Position numbers and translations under genes: made by a program
Shown: positions 9,931 through 21,868 of the stretch, piece after piece
Position numbering within the stretch: the stretch's first letter is position 1
Layout: each line of letters starts with the position of its first letter
Notes under the pieces: generated by a model
What the model was told of the DNA's origin: nothing
Database searches by the model: none
The model's input: the letters and a program-made list of their open reading frames with translations, nothing else
Assembly (NCBI GenBank): GCA_003427395.1
Contig: BFEA01000429.1
Coordinates: 1,009,648-1,058,661 of the forward strand
Direction: 5' to 3'
Length of the DNA: 49,014 bases
DNA from: Chara braunii
Taxonomy: Eukaryota; Streptophyta; Charophyceae; Charales; Characeae

Positions 9931-11331
9931 GAAACGAGACCTGAATGCATCTGACCGTAACTCTGTCCACCCTTTATATTGCACGATGTCGACCGACCGG
10001 ACTGGAAAGGGTCTTTCATGCTCCATGCTCTCCAGAAACACATTTTTGAGAGAATGTGGCCTCGTATCCGGTCAGATACGTACATCGCAGAGAATCCTCA
10101 TGCATCCAACTAAACGAGGCGGGCGAAGAAAACAAAAACCGTCCTTCGTCAGCCATGCTCTCTACCCGCGCAAAGCCCTGCGCGAATGTCCATCTCGCGC
10201 GCAAGAATTGCGGTCGTGAGAGTTGTTTCTGCTGACGTGCGGAATCACCGTCGCGGATAGTGAATCCCCCCTCTCTCGATTTGAGTGTCCCATCCTTGCG
10301 CATGGTGGGCCCATGTTAGGGGCAAATCACACCGTCCTAGATTCTCTGATCTGGACCGTAGATCTCGGAAGATTGACCACGCAATTTTGCTGAGTGGGAG
10401 TTGGGCATGCCAATTGAGATCATACTGACATGCACTGATGACTCTCCTAGAGCAGATAAAACGAAACCTGCATGCATCCAGCCGCAACTCCGTCCGCCGT
10501 CGGCTAACGAACCTTTAGTACCAAAAACGAACACTATCCGTCGATGCCCCTACAAGGATAAATGGACAGATAATAACATAATTTTCCTATACGGGAACCA
10601 CGCTAGGACCTCCAGCTGCCCGCACTTCGACAAAAGACCGCACCACCATCTCCCTTGACCGTCCCCCCTTTGCCTCACGAAACGACCGGTCGGTCTCCGG
10701 TTGGTGACCTCAACCTTATTTATGTGCATAACGATGCCATATATACCCACTTACGCGCCCGACGTCATTCCCATACGCAGCCATTTTGGCTACAAACAAT
10801 TCCAACTGTGGGTTTACTAATTGATAACACGTTGGGTGTGGGGGTCGCAACCAGGACGGTTTTGTTTTGAGTCAATTTGTTTTTTTCCTGTTGTAAAAGC
10901 GAGGTATACTGGACTTCATTTTTCTTCTCGGGCCTCGCTCCCACGTTCCGTCTCATCCAAAAAGCAGGCTCCGGTCCTGAATCATCCACCAAAATATGGA
11001 AAGTTATATTGTCGGAAGTGTACCTTATAAAGCTAACATGCAGGCAAAACGAAACTTGCATGCATCTGGCCGCAACTCCGTTCACCGTCGAGCCGAACCT
11101 TCGCGCATCTGATCTCAATTCCGCCCATATCTAGAAGGGTCAGAAGTGCGACCCCGAAAATATTTATGAAAATTTCCTAAACTAAAAACTGTACAACAAC
11201 CTCGCACCGTCCGCACATCATTGAACGACCCACGACTGCAACCACACTACCCACACACGACTTGTCGGTGCCCAGTCACCGGCTGTAACCCTTTATTGCA
11301 TGCAACAATGCCCCATATACACTTGTAACCA
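9931..11331. repeat. Old tandem duplications of ~580 bp
   Basis: A module around TGCATGCATC (AAACGAAACCTG, TGCATGCATC, CCGCAACTCCGTCC) occurs at 9931-9972, 10458-10500 and 11045-11090. A second module (CTTTATTGCATGCAACAATG, CCCATATACAC and its variant) occurs at 10713-10753 and 11290-11331. The spacing of matching modules is 577-587 bp for the last two units and 527 bp for the first, which suggests a diverged tandem array or repeated copies of one non-coding element. Confidence 0.5.
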
Positions 11332-11410
11332 TTCGACAACATTCTAAATGTAAAAAACCAGCACTATACAACAAAATATATCCATGTCTACGGAGCCATC
11401 CTAGTCGCGA

Positions 11411-11660
11411 ACTGAGGCTATTTGGATATTATATTATTCCCCCGACTACAACGTATGATTATTGTAGTTGTAGTAAGACTTAAATATACTCTAGGTAAGT
11501 GACATAGTGACGCACATGAGGAACGTTTCCGACTCATCTTTGGACGTCATACCCGTTCGATGCATGCATCTTCAACCGTGAGTTTACTAACTGAGGTTAT
11601 TTGGCCACCACCTTCCTTCCCCCGAATACAATGTACAGTCATTATAATTGTATTTATATT
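11411..11660. repeat. Two diverged copies of an ACTGAGG-TATTTGG module
   Basis: Segments starting at 11411 and 11590 share ACTGAGG(C/T)TATTTGG, TTCCCCCGA-TACAA and a following TCATTAT/GATTATTGTAG motif. They are about 60 bp each and non-coding. They may belong to the same degenerate repeat family as the preceding region. Confidence 0.4.
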
Positions 11661-11961
11661 GATACTCCAAATACACCTATAAATATCATACGTTGTATTC
11701 GAGGAAAAAATGGTAATTAAGGTTGCATCCCAAGAAATGAGAAACCCTTTGCACCGGGGATTCGCGTCCGTCTCATAACCGGCTTCTTGAAGATGTGCAC
11801 GCATCTTACCATAATTGTTTAAGGGCGAGGTCTTGTTTGAAAGCAAAACCTTGTAAATCCTTGTATAAAATTTGGAAACAAGGCTCTCGACTAAAGTCCA
11901 AGGAATTTTGTCTCAGTATTCTATTTAACATTTAAATACATTCTACTCATAAGACTCTGTC

Positions 11962-11992
<31 letters not shown>

Positions 11993-12087
11993 CCGACGAA
12001 ACAGTTTGTCATAGCCCCTCGTTTGTTGTCCTCTTCTCTCTCTCTGCCTACGGTTTACCGGGCAGTTCTGTTTGTGATGATATATAT

Positions 12088-12119
<32 letters not shown>

Positions 12120-13152
12120 ATATATAATATATATATATATATATAAACTCCGACAAAACAGTTTGCCACAGCCCCTCGTTTGTTGTCCTCTTCTCTCTCT
12201 CTGCCTACGGTTTACCGGGAAGTTCTGTTTGTAACGATATATATAGAGTTGCGAGGCCGAACGTACGGAGACCCCTAAGCTGACCCCCGAACTCGAAGGG
12301 GTTCGGACCCCGCAAAAAATTATTTTGGTACCTAAACTTATTTTTTTTTCCTGATTTTTCTTTTGTGAGTTCTCTGTTATGTAAGCTACCTGTCTCTCAA
12401 TTTTGAAGTCATTCTGTGGAGCCAAACAATAATGAAAAATCGGCAAAGATGGTGGTGTCAAAACTTGCTTTCCCACTTACTAATTTGTTTTTTTTCTCTT
12501 TTCACTTTTTGTTTTCCCTTTATTTCGGGGCCTGAAAAAAATATTATTTTTTCANNNNNNNNNNNNNNNNNNNNNNNNNNNNNNNNNNNNNNNNNNNNNN
12601 NNNNNNNNNNNNNNNNNNNNNNNNNNNNNNNNNNNNNNNNNNNNNNNNNNNNNNNNNNNNNNNNNNNNNNNNNNNNNNNNNNNNNNNNNNNNNNNNNNNN
12701 NNNNNNNNNNNNNNNNNNNNNNNNNNNNNNNNNNNNNNNNNNNNNNNNNNNNNNNNNNNNNNNNNNNNNNNNNNNNNNNNNNNNNNNNNNNNNNNNNNNN
12801 NNNNNNNNNNNNNNNNNNNNNNNNNNNNNNNNNNNNNNNNNNNNNNNNNNNNNNNNNNNNNNNNNNNNNNNNNNNNNNNNNNNNNNNNNNNNNNNNNNNN
12901 NNNNNNNNNNNNNNNNNNNNNNNNNNNNNNNNNNNNNNNNNNNNNNNNNNNNNNNNNNNNNNNNNNNNNNNNNNNNNNNNNNNNNNNNNNNNNNNNNNNN
13001 NNNNNNNNNNNNNNNNNNNNNNNNNNNNNNNNNNNNNNNNNNNNNNNNNNNNNNNNNNNNNNNNNNNNNNNNNNNNNNNNNNNNNNNNNNNNNNNCCCGA
13101 ACGTATGGGACCCCTTGGGGATGCGTTCGGCCGTTCGGGCCGAACGCGGACC

Positions 13153-13183
<31 letters not shown>

Positions 13184-13840
13184 TTTTCAAAAAAATCCGA
13201 AAAAAATTATGTTATGGAAAAACATAAACTAAACAACATTTGCCTGGGCACTATATCAAAATTCTTTACCAAATTTGAATCAAAAATCCAATACATAAAA
13301 TAAACACTATGATAAAATTTCATAAAAATAAGAAAAAATAAAAAGAGAATTAAAATGAGTGAGTGTGCCAGCACCTTTTTGACACCTCCATCTTTGCCGA
13401 TTTTTAATAATTTTTTGGCATTGACAAATTCCCTGAAAATTTACAGATATGTAGTTTACATAATCAATAACTCATTAAAAATGTTTCAAAAAATAATAAA
13501 ATTGTTTAGGCCCCGAAATAAAGTGAAAACAAAAAGTTTAAAGTGAGAAAAAACAAAATAGTGAGTGGGCGAGCACGTTTTGACACCCCCATCTGTGAAG
13601 ATTTTTAATGTTTGTTTGGATTAGAAGAATGGCTTCAAAATTTATTGGCGTAAAGGTTACATCATAGAGAACTCAAAAAAAAAATTCAGAAAAAAAAAAC
13701 TATTTTTAGGCCCCGAAATATTTTTTGCCGGGGGCCGAACCTGGAGGTGTTCGGCCGCCGAACGGGACCCCGAACGCCCGAACGTTCGGGGGCCAGCCCG
13801 GGGGCCCCCGAACGTTCGGTCAGATAACCCTGTATATATA

Positions 13841-13884
<44 letters not shown>

Positions 13885-13967
13885 TCACAAACAGAACTGC
13901 TCGGTAAAACCGTAGGCAGAGAGAGAGAAGAGGACAACAAACGAGGGGTATATATATATATATATAT
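11962..13967. mobile_element. Long inverted-repeat (foldback) element in TA microsatellites
   Basis: Both edges are TA repeats (11962-11988 and 13948-13967). An outer module containing TTTGTTGTCCTCTTCTCTC and CCTACGGTTTACCGG occurs twice on the left (about 12012-12075 and 12170-12236) and once inverted on the right (13882-13947). Inner arms at 12252-12554 match the reverse complement of 13500-13730, and again of 13330-13520; the shared motifs are GGCAAAGATGG-GGTGTCAAAA and ATTTCGGGGCCT. GC-rich tips (12255-12315, 13096-13153 and 13725-13820) carry CCGAACGTTCGG-like palindromes. The centre is lost in a 541-base run of N. No transposase is visible, though one could lie in the gap. Confidence 0.6.
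12555..13095. other. Assembly gap (541 N)
   Basis: Unsequenced. It lies at the centre of a long inverted repeat, which is a typical place for assembly failure. Long open frames reported across it are artefacts of the N run. Confidence 0.95.
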
Positions 13968-14870
13968 AATTTTAAATGGCTAAAACCAAACAAATAAAAA
14001 AAATTGACTTTAAATTTCAGACCTCAACACCCAGCTGCTCATGGTGATTTAAGATGAGTTTTGGAAATAAATAGAGAAGTGGGGGAACATAAAGAATCAC
14101 ATATTAGCGTGCTTCATAGAGGTGGTCTTGAACAATGAATACGATATAGATTCTCATCTAATACTCGATTGGTTGGACGAGATCGTGTTCGTTTCATGTT
14201 CGTGCGTCTGGCGTATGGCCTCTTAGGATCGATATGGATGGTTCGTTTAGCAAGCCTGCTCATTTACTCTATCCACTTGAGTGACCTTTTTGTCGTATTC
14301 CTCGGTAGTGTATGTAAGAATTGTAAGTGCTCGAGAATATAATCAGTTTTTATAACTATCGTGATTCGATTTTTTGGCGGCCACCCTTCCGTTTCAGGCC
14401 AGCGCGTTACCCGGCGCGCCTCTGAAAAAAATAGCAGGGAAAGGTACTGGTGGTTTAAGCGGATGCATGTTGCTCTCCGCCCCCATTGTAGGTGATCAGG
14501 GAGCAATCGATATATGTAATTGACAAACTTCAAGTATAACCATGAAATTCCGATTTGCATTCATTATCACCAAACGCTTTGGAGTATCGTTTTTAACAAT
14601 TCCTTCAAAACATTTTTTTATTTTTTTTATAACGCGGCACCTTGCGAATATATTGTTTTGTATCTAAAGTTTTGAGTGATAAGTTTTCAAAGTGTTGAAA
14701 ATGCGTTTGTTGTGATTATAAGGTCCAATCCTGTCTTATTTTATTAGTGACCATGATTGAAGCTATAATACTTACCATACATAAGACCACTCAAGTAAAA
14801 AGGAAAAATATTTTTTAACAAAATATGATAGATTTTCAAAAGACTATAAAAAATTATGACAACATAAAAT
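13968..14870. other. AT-rich non-coding flank
   Basis: No gene is recognised. One segment (about 14375-14480) with GGCGGCC and GGGAAAGGTACTGGTG shares its 16-mer with 37831-37846, on the other side of the giant retroelement. Confidence 0.4.
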
Positions 14871-14873
14871 TTT

Positions 14874-14935
14874 TTAGTAACTCAATGGTTAGACCAAATG
14901 ACTGTTAAGTGCGCCGATTTCAATTTCTTTATGGA
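14874..14935 (+). repeat. tRNA-like SINE head (degenerate)
   Basis: AACTCAATGGTTAGACC resembles a tRNA A-box region (GCTCAATGGTTAGAGC type). GATTTCAATTTC, 33 bases on, resembles a decayed B box. No complete tRNA can be folded. The spacing is right for a tRNA-derived SINE, but the match is weak. Confidence 0.3.
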
Positions 14936-15099
14936 GGATGTAGTTTGAACTATGACATTGTTCAACACATGTCTAAAGGAATATCTTACCTTATCCCAAG
15001 AGGCTCGACTCTTGAGAGAGCCGCCGACGGCCTCCAACGAGCCTCTGGATGCTCATCGCCGAGATGGAAATAAATATAGGAAATACAACATGATAAATC

Positions 15100-15158
15100 A
15101 GCTCAAATTAGTTAAACACAAGTCAACTTCTAAGGCTAGTCATAATCTTCGGAACCGC
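15100..15158 (+). repeat. Left unit of a short tandem repeat at the insertion site
   Basis: AGCTCAAATTAGTTAAAC followed by AACTTCTAAG recurs at 37123-37160, just right of the giant element. Removing the element and one CCGC leaves the two units about 77 bp apart. The element therefore landed inside a two-unit tandem repeat. Confidence 0.6.
15155..15158. other. Target-site duplication, left (CCGC)
   Basis: CCGC directly before the 5' LTR equals CCGC at 37101-37104 directly after the 3' LTR. The next base outward on the left is A, which also equals the last LTR base, so the duplication may be 4 or 5 bp. Confidence 0.7.
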
Positions 15159-15169
15159 TGTCGGCGCGA

Positions 15170-15187
15170 ATACCCTTACAAGGGTAT
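15170..15187. promoter_or_regulatory. Perfect hairpin near LTR start
   Basis: ATACCCTT-AC-AAGGGTAT: an 8-bp stem with a 2-base loop, 11 bp inside the LTR edge. It is unchanged in the 3' LTR (28599-28616). It could be a terminal structure used by integrase or in the transcript; the function is inferred only from position and conservation. Confidence 0.5.
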
Positions 15188-15958
15188 CCGCCCTGATTTT
15201 TGTAAGCGACAGAAAATAATTATGGTTTAAAGTTTAAGTATACCTCGCTAGGCCCGACCGCGTCTGTAATTTATGTTGACAGGATGGTTGACTAGAGTAA
15301 AGAGTGCTTGGGCGCGCAGGTTTGAGGCGCGGGTGATTCCGTTTCTATCGTTGATTATAAAGCCGGCGCGGACGCCGGTCGGTTTGTTTCTAGTTTATCT
15401 TTACTTTATTTTTGTTTATTCTTGATTAGATTGGGATTAAGGATATTTTTCCTTGGCCAGTATATTTGATTGAGATACGCGCGCGTGCGAAGAACGACCC
15501 CGACGACGGCATCGGCAACGACGGCGCGACTTCGTGCGGTGAGCGGGGGTGTCATAGGATGGCGCGCGGGGCAATTATGGCACAATATAAGCGAGCCAGC
15601 ACGGGCACTGGGAGCCGCGCAGTCGGTTTGTTGGCCCAAAGCGCCGCGCCGCACTGCCTCGTATGGTACTCTGTGGGCGCTGGTCTCAGGCTTGGGCTTA
15701 GCCCTATAGGTTATGGCATTGGGTTGACACTACGGAGGTTTGGGGATCGGGGCCAGCGGGAGTCGGCGCAGCAGGAGTGGAGCAGCATGGTGCGAAACCT
15801 GAGGGGTTGAGGGCCCGGAAGTGCTATGCCCCTCGGTTTTGGTAGCAGGTGCGGCGGCGGGCCCGATCCACGGGATCCTCCCTTTTTCCAATTTGTTTCT
15901 TTATTATTTTTTTTTTATATACCCCCTGTTATTTTTGGTGTAGTTTTCATCTTTTTAC

Positions 15959-15981
15959 TCGCGTCCCGCTTCGGGACGCGA
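15959..15981. other. Strong GC hairpin in LTR
   Basis: TCGCGTCCCG-CTT-CGGGACGCGA, a 10-bp perfect stem. In the 3' LTR (29388-29410) the outer 8 bp stay paired but the loop side differs (GAAGCA), so the stem is kept while the loop changes. Confidence 0.55.
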
Positions 15982-16526
15982 TACCGGGGTTGATGTAGGG
16001 TCGCGTGGAATGTGTTGTAGTTGCGGGGTTGCATGAAGTGTTGTTGCGGACTGTATCCGTGGCCTCGCAGGGGCTACCTTAACCCCGCCCCGTCTTGCCT
16101 TGGACGCGGCATGGTGGGCGTGGTATGGGACTCGAGGGCCTGGCTCAGTTGCTACACCCATGAACTGTCGCACCGTGGACGGGTGTTCGAGCCTAGATGA
16201 TGGCACTTGACGAAGAAAAACCGGGCGTTCGGGGGTCTGGGGCCTGAACGGGTGTCGCGGGGCCATGAGATTCGTAGTACCCCGGGGCATGGCCCCGGGT
16301 TGAGTCCTTCGGGACGGTTGCTAAATGTGGAGTGGTGCGGGAGAGATTAGCACGACCAGCGTAGCCACTATGCGAGGTGGGTACTCGTAAGTGGAGAATG
16401 AACTAGGACAGAGAAGAGGGCCGGGCGACATTGCGAAACACCGTGAGGTACCTGCGGCTCGGGGCGTCTGGTGAAATTGGGGCGAAACAGAGAGGGCTAG
16501 CGTGGTCCGCCCAGAAAGGCAACGGG

Positions 16527-16534
16527 TATAAAAA
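16527..16534 (+). promoter_or_regulatory. TATA-like box in 5' LTR (upstream candidate)
   Basis: GGGTATAAAAACGAGG is conserved with the 3' LTR (29955-29962) and is followed by a GC-rich stretch. It is a possible pol II TATA box, but it lies only 1.4 kb into a 7.8-kb LTR, so it would give a very long R/U5. Confidence 0.35.
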
Positions 16535-19500
16535 CGAGGAAAGCCCGGGCGCCCTGGGCTTCTCAGCTCCTTCTCCCTATCGCCATCTGTTAACACTGGA
16601 TGCGGTGGGACTGGATGCTACGCTGAGCTGCGCTAGTAACAGGAGGGGACACCGACGGGCATCAACGTCAGGCAACGGGGATTGAGAAGGGAGAAGGGTT
16701 GAACCCGGACGCAAAGCTGCCCCGGATGCATCTGAAGACTGGGGATGGCTGAGCAGAAGCGGGAAGAGGGCAGGCACTGAGGCGGGCGGAGCGCAGTGAA
16801 GCGGAGCCGATGAGGAGTGGGCTAGAACGTACAAACGAACTTGGGCGAGGGCTCGTGCCAGGTGCGTGTAGAAATAGTAAGGATAGCCGTGTGACGGGGA
16901 CTAAGGTAGCGAGGCAAAGCAACAGGCAGAATAGTAGGGCGCTGCAGCAAAGTAGGGAGCGACGGGCAGCAATGGAGGAGAGTCGGAGGAGGGACCAATA
17001 GATGGAATGAACCAGGGTGCTTTTCGGCGCCGGGTTCATTCGGAGAAAGAAGTTATGGTAGAGGGGGAAGGAGTTGTAGCACGCCCGTTCCTTTACGGAA
17101 TCGGGCGAGGGAAGAGCCGAAATTAAGGTTTCTGGCCAGGGCGATTCGCCCTACGATGTTAGTTTTAGTGGAAAGTAACCAGATTAGTTGTTAGTAGAAA
17201 ACGAGGCTGCGCAGGCTATGGCGGGAGAGGCGGTGGGAAAAGAAGAAGGAGGCGTTGTGTACTCGATAGCGGACGGATCTCGTCGGGGGAGGAGTCGAGC
17301 TCGGGGTTTTAGCCCTTGGCGAACCCGAATTCGAGGTCAGAATTAGTAAAAAGTTAGTAAAGTTGGAGTTAGTAGGGAAGGTTAGCTCGCTGAGCTACGA
17401 AAGAGAAGGAGATAAAATGATCGTGTTGCCTCGTTTTGAGGCTAGTTCGGGGTTTCGAGGCGGTGAGCGCAAGATAGTAGTGGTAGGTTGGCTCTTGGAT
17501 GAGTAGGTTTGGTGGTGTGGCAATCTGGAGCTGCGCCCGAGAAGTCTGAGCTTCCGGGCTATTGACGTATTTGGCCGCAGTTCAGGGGAAGATTCATCCT
17601 CCTGGCACAGCCAGGGAGGGCGGCGTGCATGACCAAACAAGTGATCTATAGCGATCGGGAAGGAGAGAACGAGAGGGAGGAAACGGGGGAGTTACTTATC
17701 TGCACAGACTGGATGGCGGTGCATATTCCCACGTTTCAGCTGCGGATTCATGCTATTGGTGGCGATCCACAGACCTCGTCGTGCTGTTGGCTATAGGTAC
17801 CGGGAAAGAAAGGGGGTCGGGGGCTCCTTTGTATCTACGCTTGCTGCTGTAGTGTGCCTCGAGGGTTGATTAACGTCGTTTTGGCACCAACAGGCTTCTA
17901 CTGCAGTGTTAAGGGAGTGACTTATCGGATGAAGGAGGAGGTGAAAGGTACTTACCTTCGGCGTGGTGGCGTTCGTCTTTGCTCAGGGCTGTCTCCCTGC
18001 GAGCGGGCGGTTTCGGATTCATAGAGTATCAAAGTATCGGACTTTGTTTGGGTAAGAAATTCAGTCGAATCCGCTCATGATGTAGCGGGGGGCTAGCAGC
18101 CTGGCCGGAGGCTACCTGCTGGCCAGCATACGTACGTAGAGGGTGGGTTCGCTGGAGGTGACTGAAGGTTGCTACTTCGGACTTGAGTGCAACATCTTCT
18201 TGATAGAGCAGCGTAGTTACTGTTACATGCCAATACAGGCTGATGCCGGAACCGGTTATCGGCTACTGTCTACAGGTTGCCGCTGGCCTCCGCACTCTGG
18301 TTGTCATGCTACCGAAAGGACGACAGGGTCCTTTAACTACAACCTGCGGACCGTTCGCAACGAACTGAGAACTGTCGCAGTGACCTCCTTGCCGAAGAGA
18401 AGAGTGACATAAGGCGGGCAAGGGGTTTGGAGAATCGGTTGGGGCTGCCATCCCAGTTCACAGAATCACAGCGGTGCCGTGAACCGGGCTCGCTGAAGAG
18501 TTGGCAAGTCCGACAGGAGAAGTGAGCTCCTTCGCAGCTCAGCCTATCGGCCGGCTCGATAGGGCCGAATGGTGACAAGGATGGTAGGTGGGATTACGGT
18601 TCGGGGTGGTGCGCTGCTACTGTGTAAAGCCGGAGGTGGCCTCGGTAGTATTCCAATTTGAGCCGCTGCTGTTCCTGCGGAAGACGAGTGGGGCTGTGAA
18701 CAGCACGTTGCCACTGACTAATGCGGTGGCCGGCTGCAGTCTGCCACTGTGTACTTCTGCTGCGTGGTGAACTGGGTATGAGCGGCCACTCCTATTGGCA
18801 GCCGCATAGTATTATATTCGTCTCGGCTGGTTGGTGACTGCTGCAGCCGGCGGTGTGGCGGCTACGGCAGACTGCTTTAGGCTTGTTGTTCGACTGTTGT
18901 GCGCACCACTGTTGGGCAGTTTACTGATCGCCTATAACAGGGCTTTCTGCTACAACAAGTGGTTGGGTCTGCTATGAATTATTGCGCTACTATAAGAGCG
19001 ATTGGATGGGACCGTGTGACTGCAAGCTCAGGGAGTAGGAAGAGGGTTGAAAGGAAGGTTTAGAGCTGCGATTTGAGAGAGTCATCGGAGGTTCGACTCC
19101 AATAGTTTAATCCAGAGTTTGGTCGTGTTGTGGCTACCTGGTCACCATTGCGGGGCCCTCAGGCGCATCAAGGTTTCAAGCCGTCTCGCACGAGTCTGAG
19201 AACACCCTTCTTGTATCTGAGTGACTCAAACCTCCTCTTTCTGCCTTTCTCACTCTAAGTCTAGTCTGTTGGTTCTGAGAGAAAGGAGGCAGGCAGGATT
19301 GCAACCCGTAATTCGCGCCAAGGCCTCTGTGGGAGGTTGCCTCACCGATTGCGGGAGCTCTGCTGGGATTCAAGAGGAGTCCTGAAGGCAGGGAACTGTG
19401 TGGTAATTCCCTGATCCCTTTTATAAACCCAGGTATAAACCCTATCGGTATTACCCATTGTATCGCTGATTGAATATATAAGTGCAACCCTATTTTGATT

Positions 19501-19672
19501 TTTGTTTGACTTTTAGGAGACTGAACCAGGCTAAATAAAGGAATGTGTGTGCAATCCCAGTTCGAGCTTTGTTGACTGCCTGAAGGCAGATTGTGAACAG
19601 AAGGGAATTGCATCAGGGGGAAGGTTGGGAGGAAAGCAGTATTGTGTAAAGTCTGATTGGGTCGTTGAGGCT

Positions 19673-20606
19673 GGGAGGTCCCCAAAAGTTTGGGGAAGCC
19701 CAACACTTTGTTTATTTTGGTTTTGCATGGAGCAATCAGGCCGCTCTATAAGTTTAGGTAGCCTGAATGCTCTGGAGGCTGGGATGTCCCCATAAGTTTG
19801 GGAAGACCCGGTGCTGTGAAGTGCATGGAGGGTCAAGATGCTCTATAGGTTTAGGTGACATGACTGCTCTGACTTGCGAGGGCTTGATTGTGGTTGGTTT
19901 TCAGGGGCTCAGGGCATTCAATAAGTTTTGGTGCCTTGAGTTGCCTTGTTTCCTTTTTGGGTTGTCTCAATTTCTTTGGTTTCTGAACGAGGAGGTCTGA
20001 GTTGTTCTATAAGTTTAGGTGACTCAGTCTCTTCCTGCTTTTATTTGAGAAAGATAAACTTGGCAAAGGGGCTGACTGTTCTATAAGTTCAGGTGGTCCA
20101 GCCCAATGTCACGCACATGATGGTTCAGAGAGAAAGAAATCACGTGGAGAGGTGGACCTCTCTGTAAGTTCAGGGGGTTTGACTCAAAACCTCGCACATG
20201 CTGGAACCCAATGTTTATAACTTGGCTATACTTTACTACTATTCTATCTAAGAACGAGCTAATCAGACTGTTGTATAAGTTTAGGTGGTCTGACCATAGT
20301 CGTATCACAACTTGAAGAGAGTATAACTAAGAATAGAACTGGTGGTAAACTGGGGCGGACTTAACTTAAGTTAGTTCGGTCCTATGCAGCCTTAAAAGAC
20401 AAAGGGAAGACATATATATATAACTTGGCTATTTAAACAGTTCAGTGTGACTAGAGTGGTCTAGTCATATGCCCAAGGAAGAGAAAAGTAGTTGTGCATT
20501 CTGTTTGTGTATACTTGGCTAAGTTTGAACGCTCTATTAGTTTAGGTATTCTGACTTTAGGCCTGGCTAAGTTGGGCGTGCTCTATAAGTTCAAGTGGCC
20601 TGACCT
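19673..20606 (+). repeat. Array of ~11 stem-loops with a conserved loop (5' LTR)
   Basis: Eleven units share a loop like CTCTATAAGTTTAGGTG (variants CTGTAAGTTCAGG, CATAAGTTTGG). The flanking arms differ from unit to unit yet pair: 19736 TCAGGC/GCCTGA; 19908 CTCAGGGCA/TGCCTTGAG; 19997 CTGAGT/ACTCAG; 20069 GGGCTG/CAGCCC; 20263 TCAGAC/GTCTGA; 19673 and 19781 use GGG/CCC plus CCCC/GGGG; 20154 GGACC/GGTTT with G-T pairs; 20521 AAGTTTGAA/TTCTGACTT with mismatches. Unit starts: 19673, 19736, 19781, 19832, 19908, 19997, 20069, 20154, 20263, 20521, 20571. Spacing is irregular, so this is not a simple tandem repeat. The pattern looks like selection for structure. Confidence 0.75.
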
Positions 20607-21858
20607 ATGCCTTATGTAAGCTGGGAATAAAGGGATAAAGCATTGAAGGGCCATAAACTAATGTTTGTTCAGGTTGACTTGGGGATGGTGAGAGCGCTTA
20701 CCTTTGTGGTATGACCTGCATGCGACTGAGTGAGATGACTACCTTATTTGAGTTTCAGTTTGATAGGTAGTTGCTTTAGTTGCTCGCCATGTGCTAGAGC
20801 GATATGAGTTAGTTTCAATTTCTGCATTTTTTGTGATAGTTTTTTTTTACTTAGGTCAATTCTTGCATTTTCTGGGATCATTTTTTATACTTGGCTCTAT
20901 ATAAATTTTGACAAGCTACTTTCTCTACGGGAAGCGTTGCCGAAATTTTTACAAATCCAAGGAGTTAGTCAGCTTTTGACTTGTCAAAGTTCAACTTATC
21001 TTTTCTTTAGATCTGACTTAGTAAAAATTTGGGAAGTCTCCCTTTCTAAAGGATGTGCTGTCCAAATTTCTACTAATTCAGGGAGTTAGACAGAATTTGA
21101 CTTTTCAGAGTTAGAGATTATTTCTGCTTTCATATTTGGACTTATACAAATTCTGGAAAAACATTTTTTTTATGGGAAGCGCTGCCGAAATTTTCTTAGT
21201 TTGAAGGAGATAGATTATATTTTGACAGGTGACGATTCTGGTAATCCACTCTGAATAGGGGAGATTTTGCCACGAGTCTACCTTTTTTTTGGGCACTTTC
21301 TTAGAGATAGTTAACTAGGATGATTTGGGTAAGATCATGATATGAAGATTGTTCTCCATGGACTTATAGGTTTAGCCTGGGACATTGACCTGTCATGTGT
21401 TACAGGTCCTCTTGATCGTTTGATTCAAGTTCATGATTAGATTCAGCTTGATCCCTTAAGGATCATCTTCTGTTATCACTGATAACAGGTCAGTTGCCGA
21501 TTCGTCGGTTTGTGATCCAACTCCAATCCACTCTTGCCACTCAACCTAAAGGCTTTAGCCCTGTGGTTTGAATTGTTTCATTATGTTTTCACCCGGACTT
21601 TATTCAATGGCCATTTAACTGAAGTACTGAGTATTTATTTTGGGGAGTTGCACAAGGGTGAGGTTTGTATGGCTAAAGCGAGGGGTATGAGCGCAAAGGA
21701 ATGGTTGAAGTTGACCCCGTGTAGTGCGTGGACCTTTGTTGAACCTTTGATGTAATTGCAGGTATGTGCGTTGGTTCGGACTCTGGATGTGACTATCTGC
21801 AATTACATACATTTATGGTTGAGAGGAGTCCCACTGTGACTGTGAGAAGTGATCGTCC

Positions 21859-21868
21859 TATATAAATA
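21859..21868 (+). promoter_or_regulatory. TATA box, likely main LTR promoter
   Basis: CCTATATAAATAAGCC is conserved in the 3' LTR (36020-36029). A start about 30 bp downstream would place R/U5 in the last ~1 kb of the LTR, a normal size, so I prefer this over the site at 16527. A TA repeat follows directly and differs in length between the LTRs. Confidence 0.5.

Noticed and set aside
12432-13232. Long ORFs spanning the N run
   Set aside because: They consist mostly of N translated as X and are artefacts of the gap.
15466-17039. Overlapping ORFs on both strands in the LTR, repeated at 28895-30467
   Set aside because: They recur only because the LTR is duplicated. Several frames are open at once in GC-rich DNA, none has a known domain, and indels between the LTRs change some frames.
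19080-19112. tRNA gene in the LTR (GAGGTTCGACTCC)
   Set aside because: Only the T-arm/B-box motif is present. No acceptor, D-arm or anticodon stem can be folded at the correct distance.
19741-20300. Telomere-like TTTAGG in the conserved loop
   Set aside because: Single TTTAGG within a longer conserved loop, never TTTAGGG in tandem. Chance overlap is more likely than a telomeric origin.
19673-20606. CRISPR-like array
   Set aside because: The repeated core is a short hairpin loop with differing stems and irregular spacing in eukaryotic LTR DNA. There are no uniform repeats, uniform spacers or cas genes.
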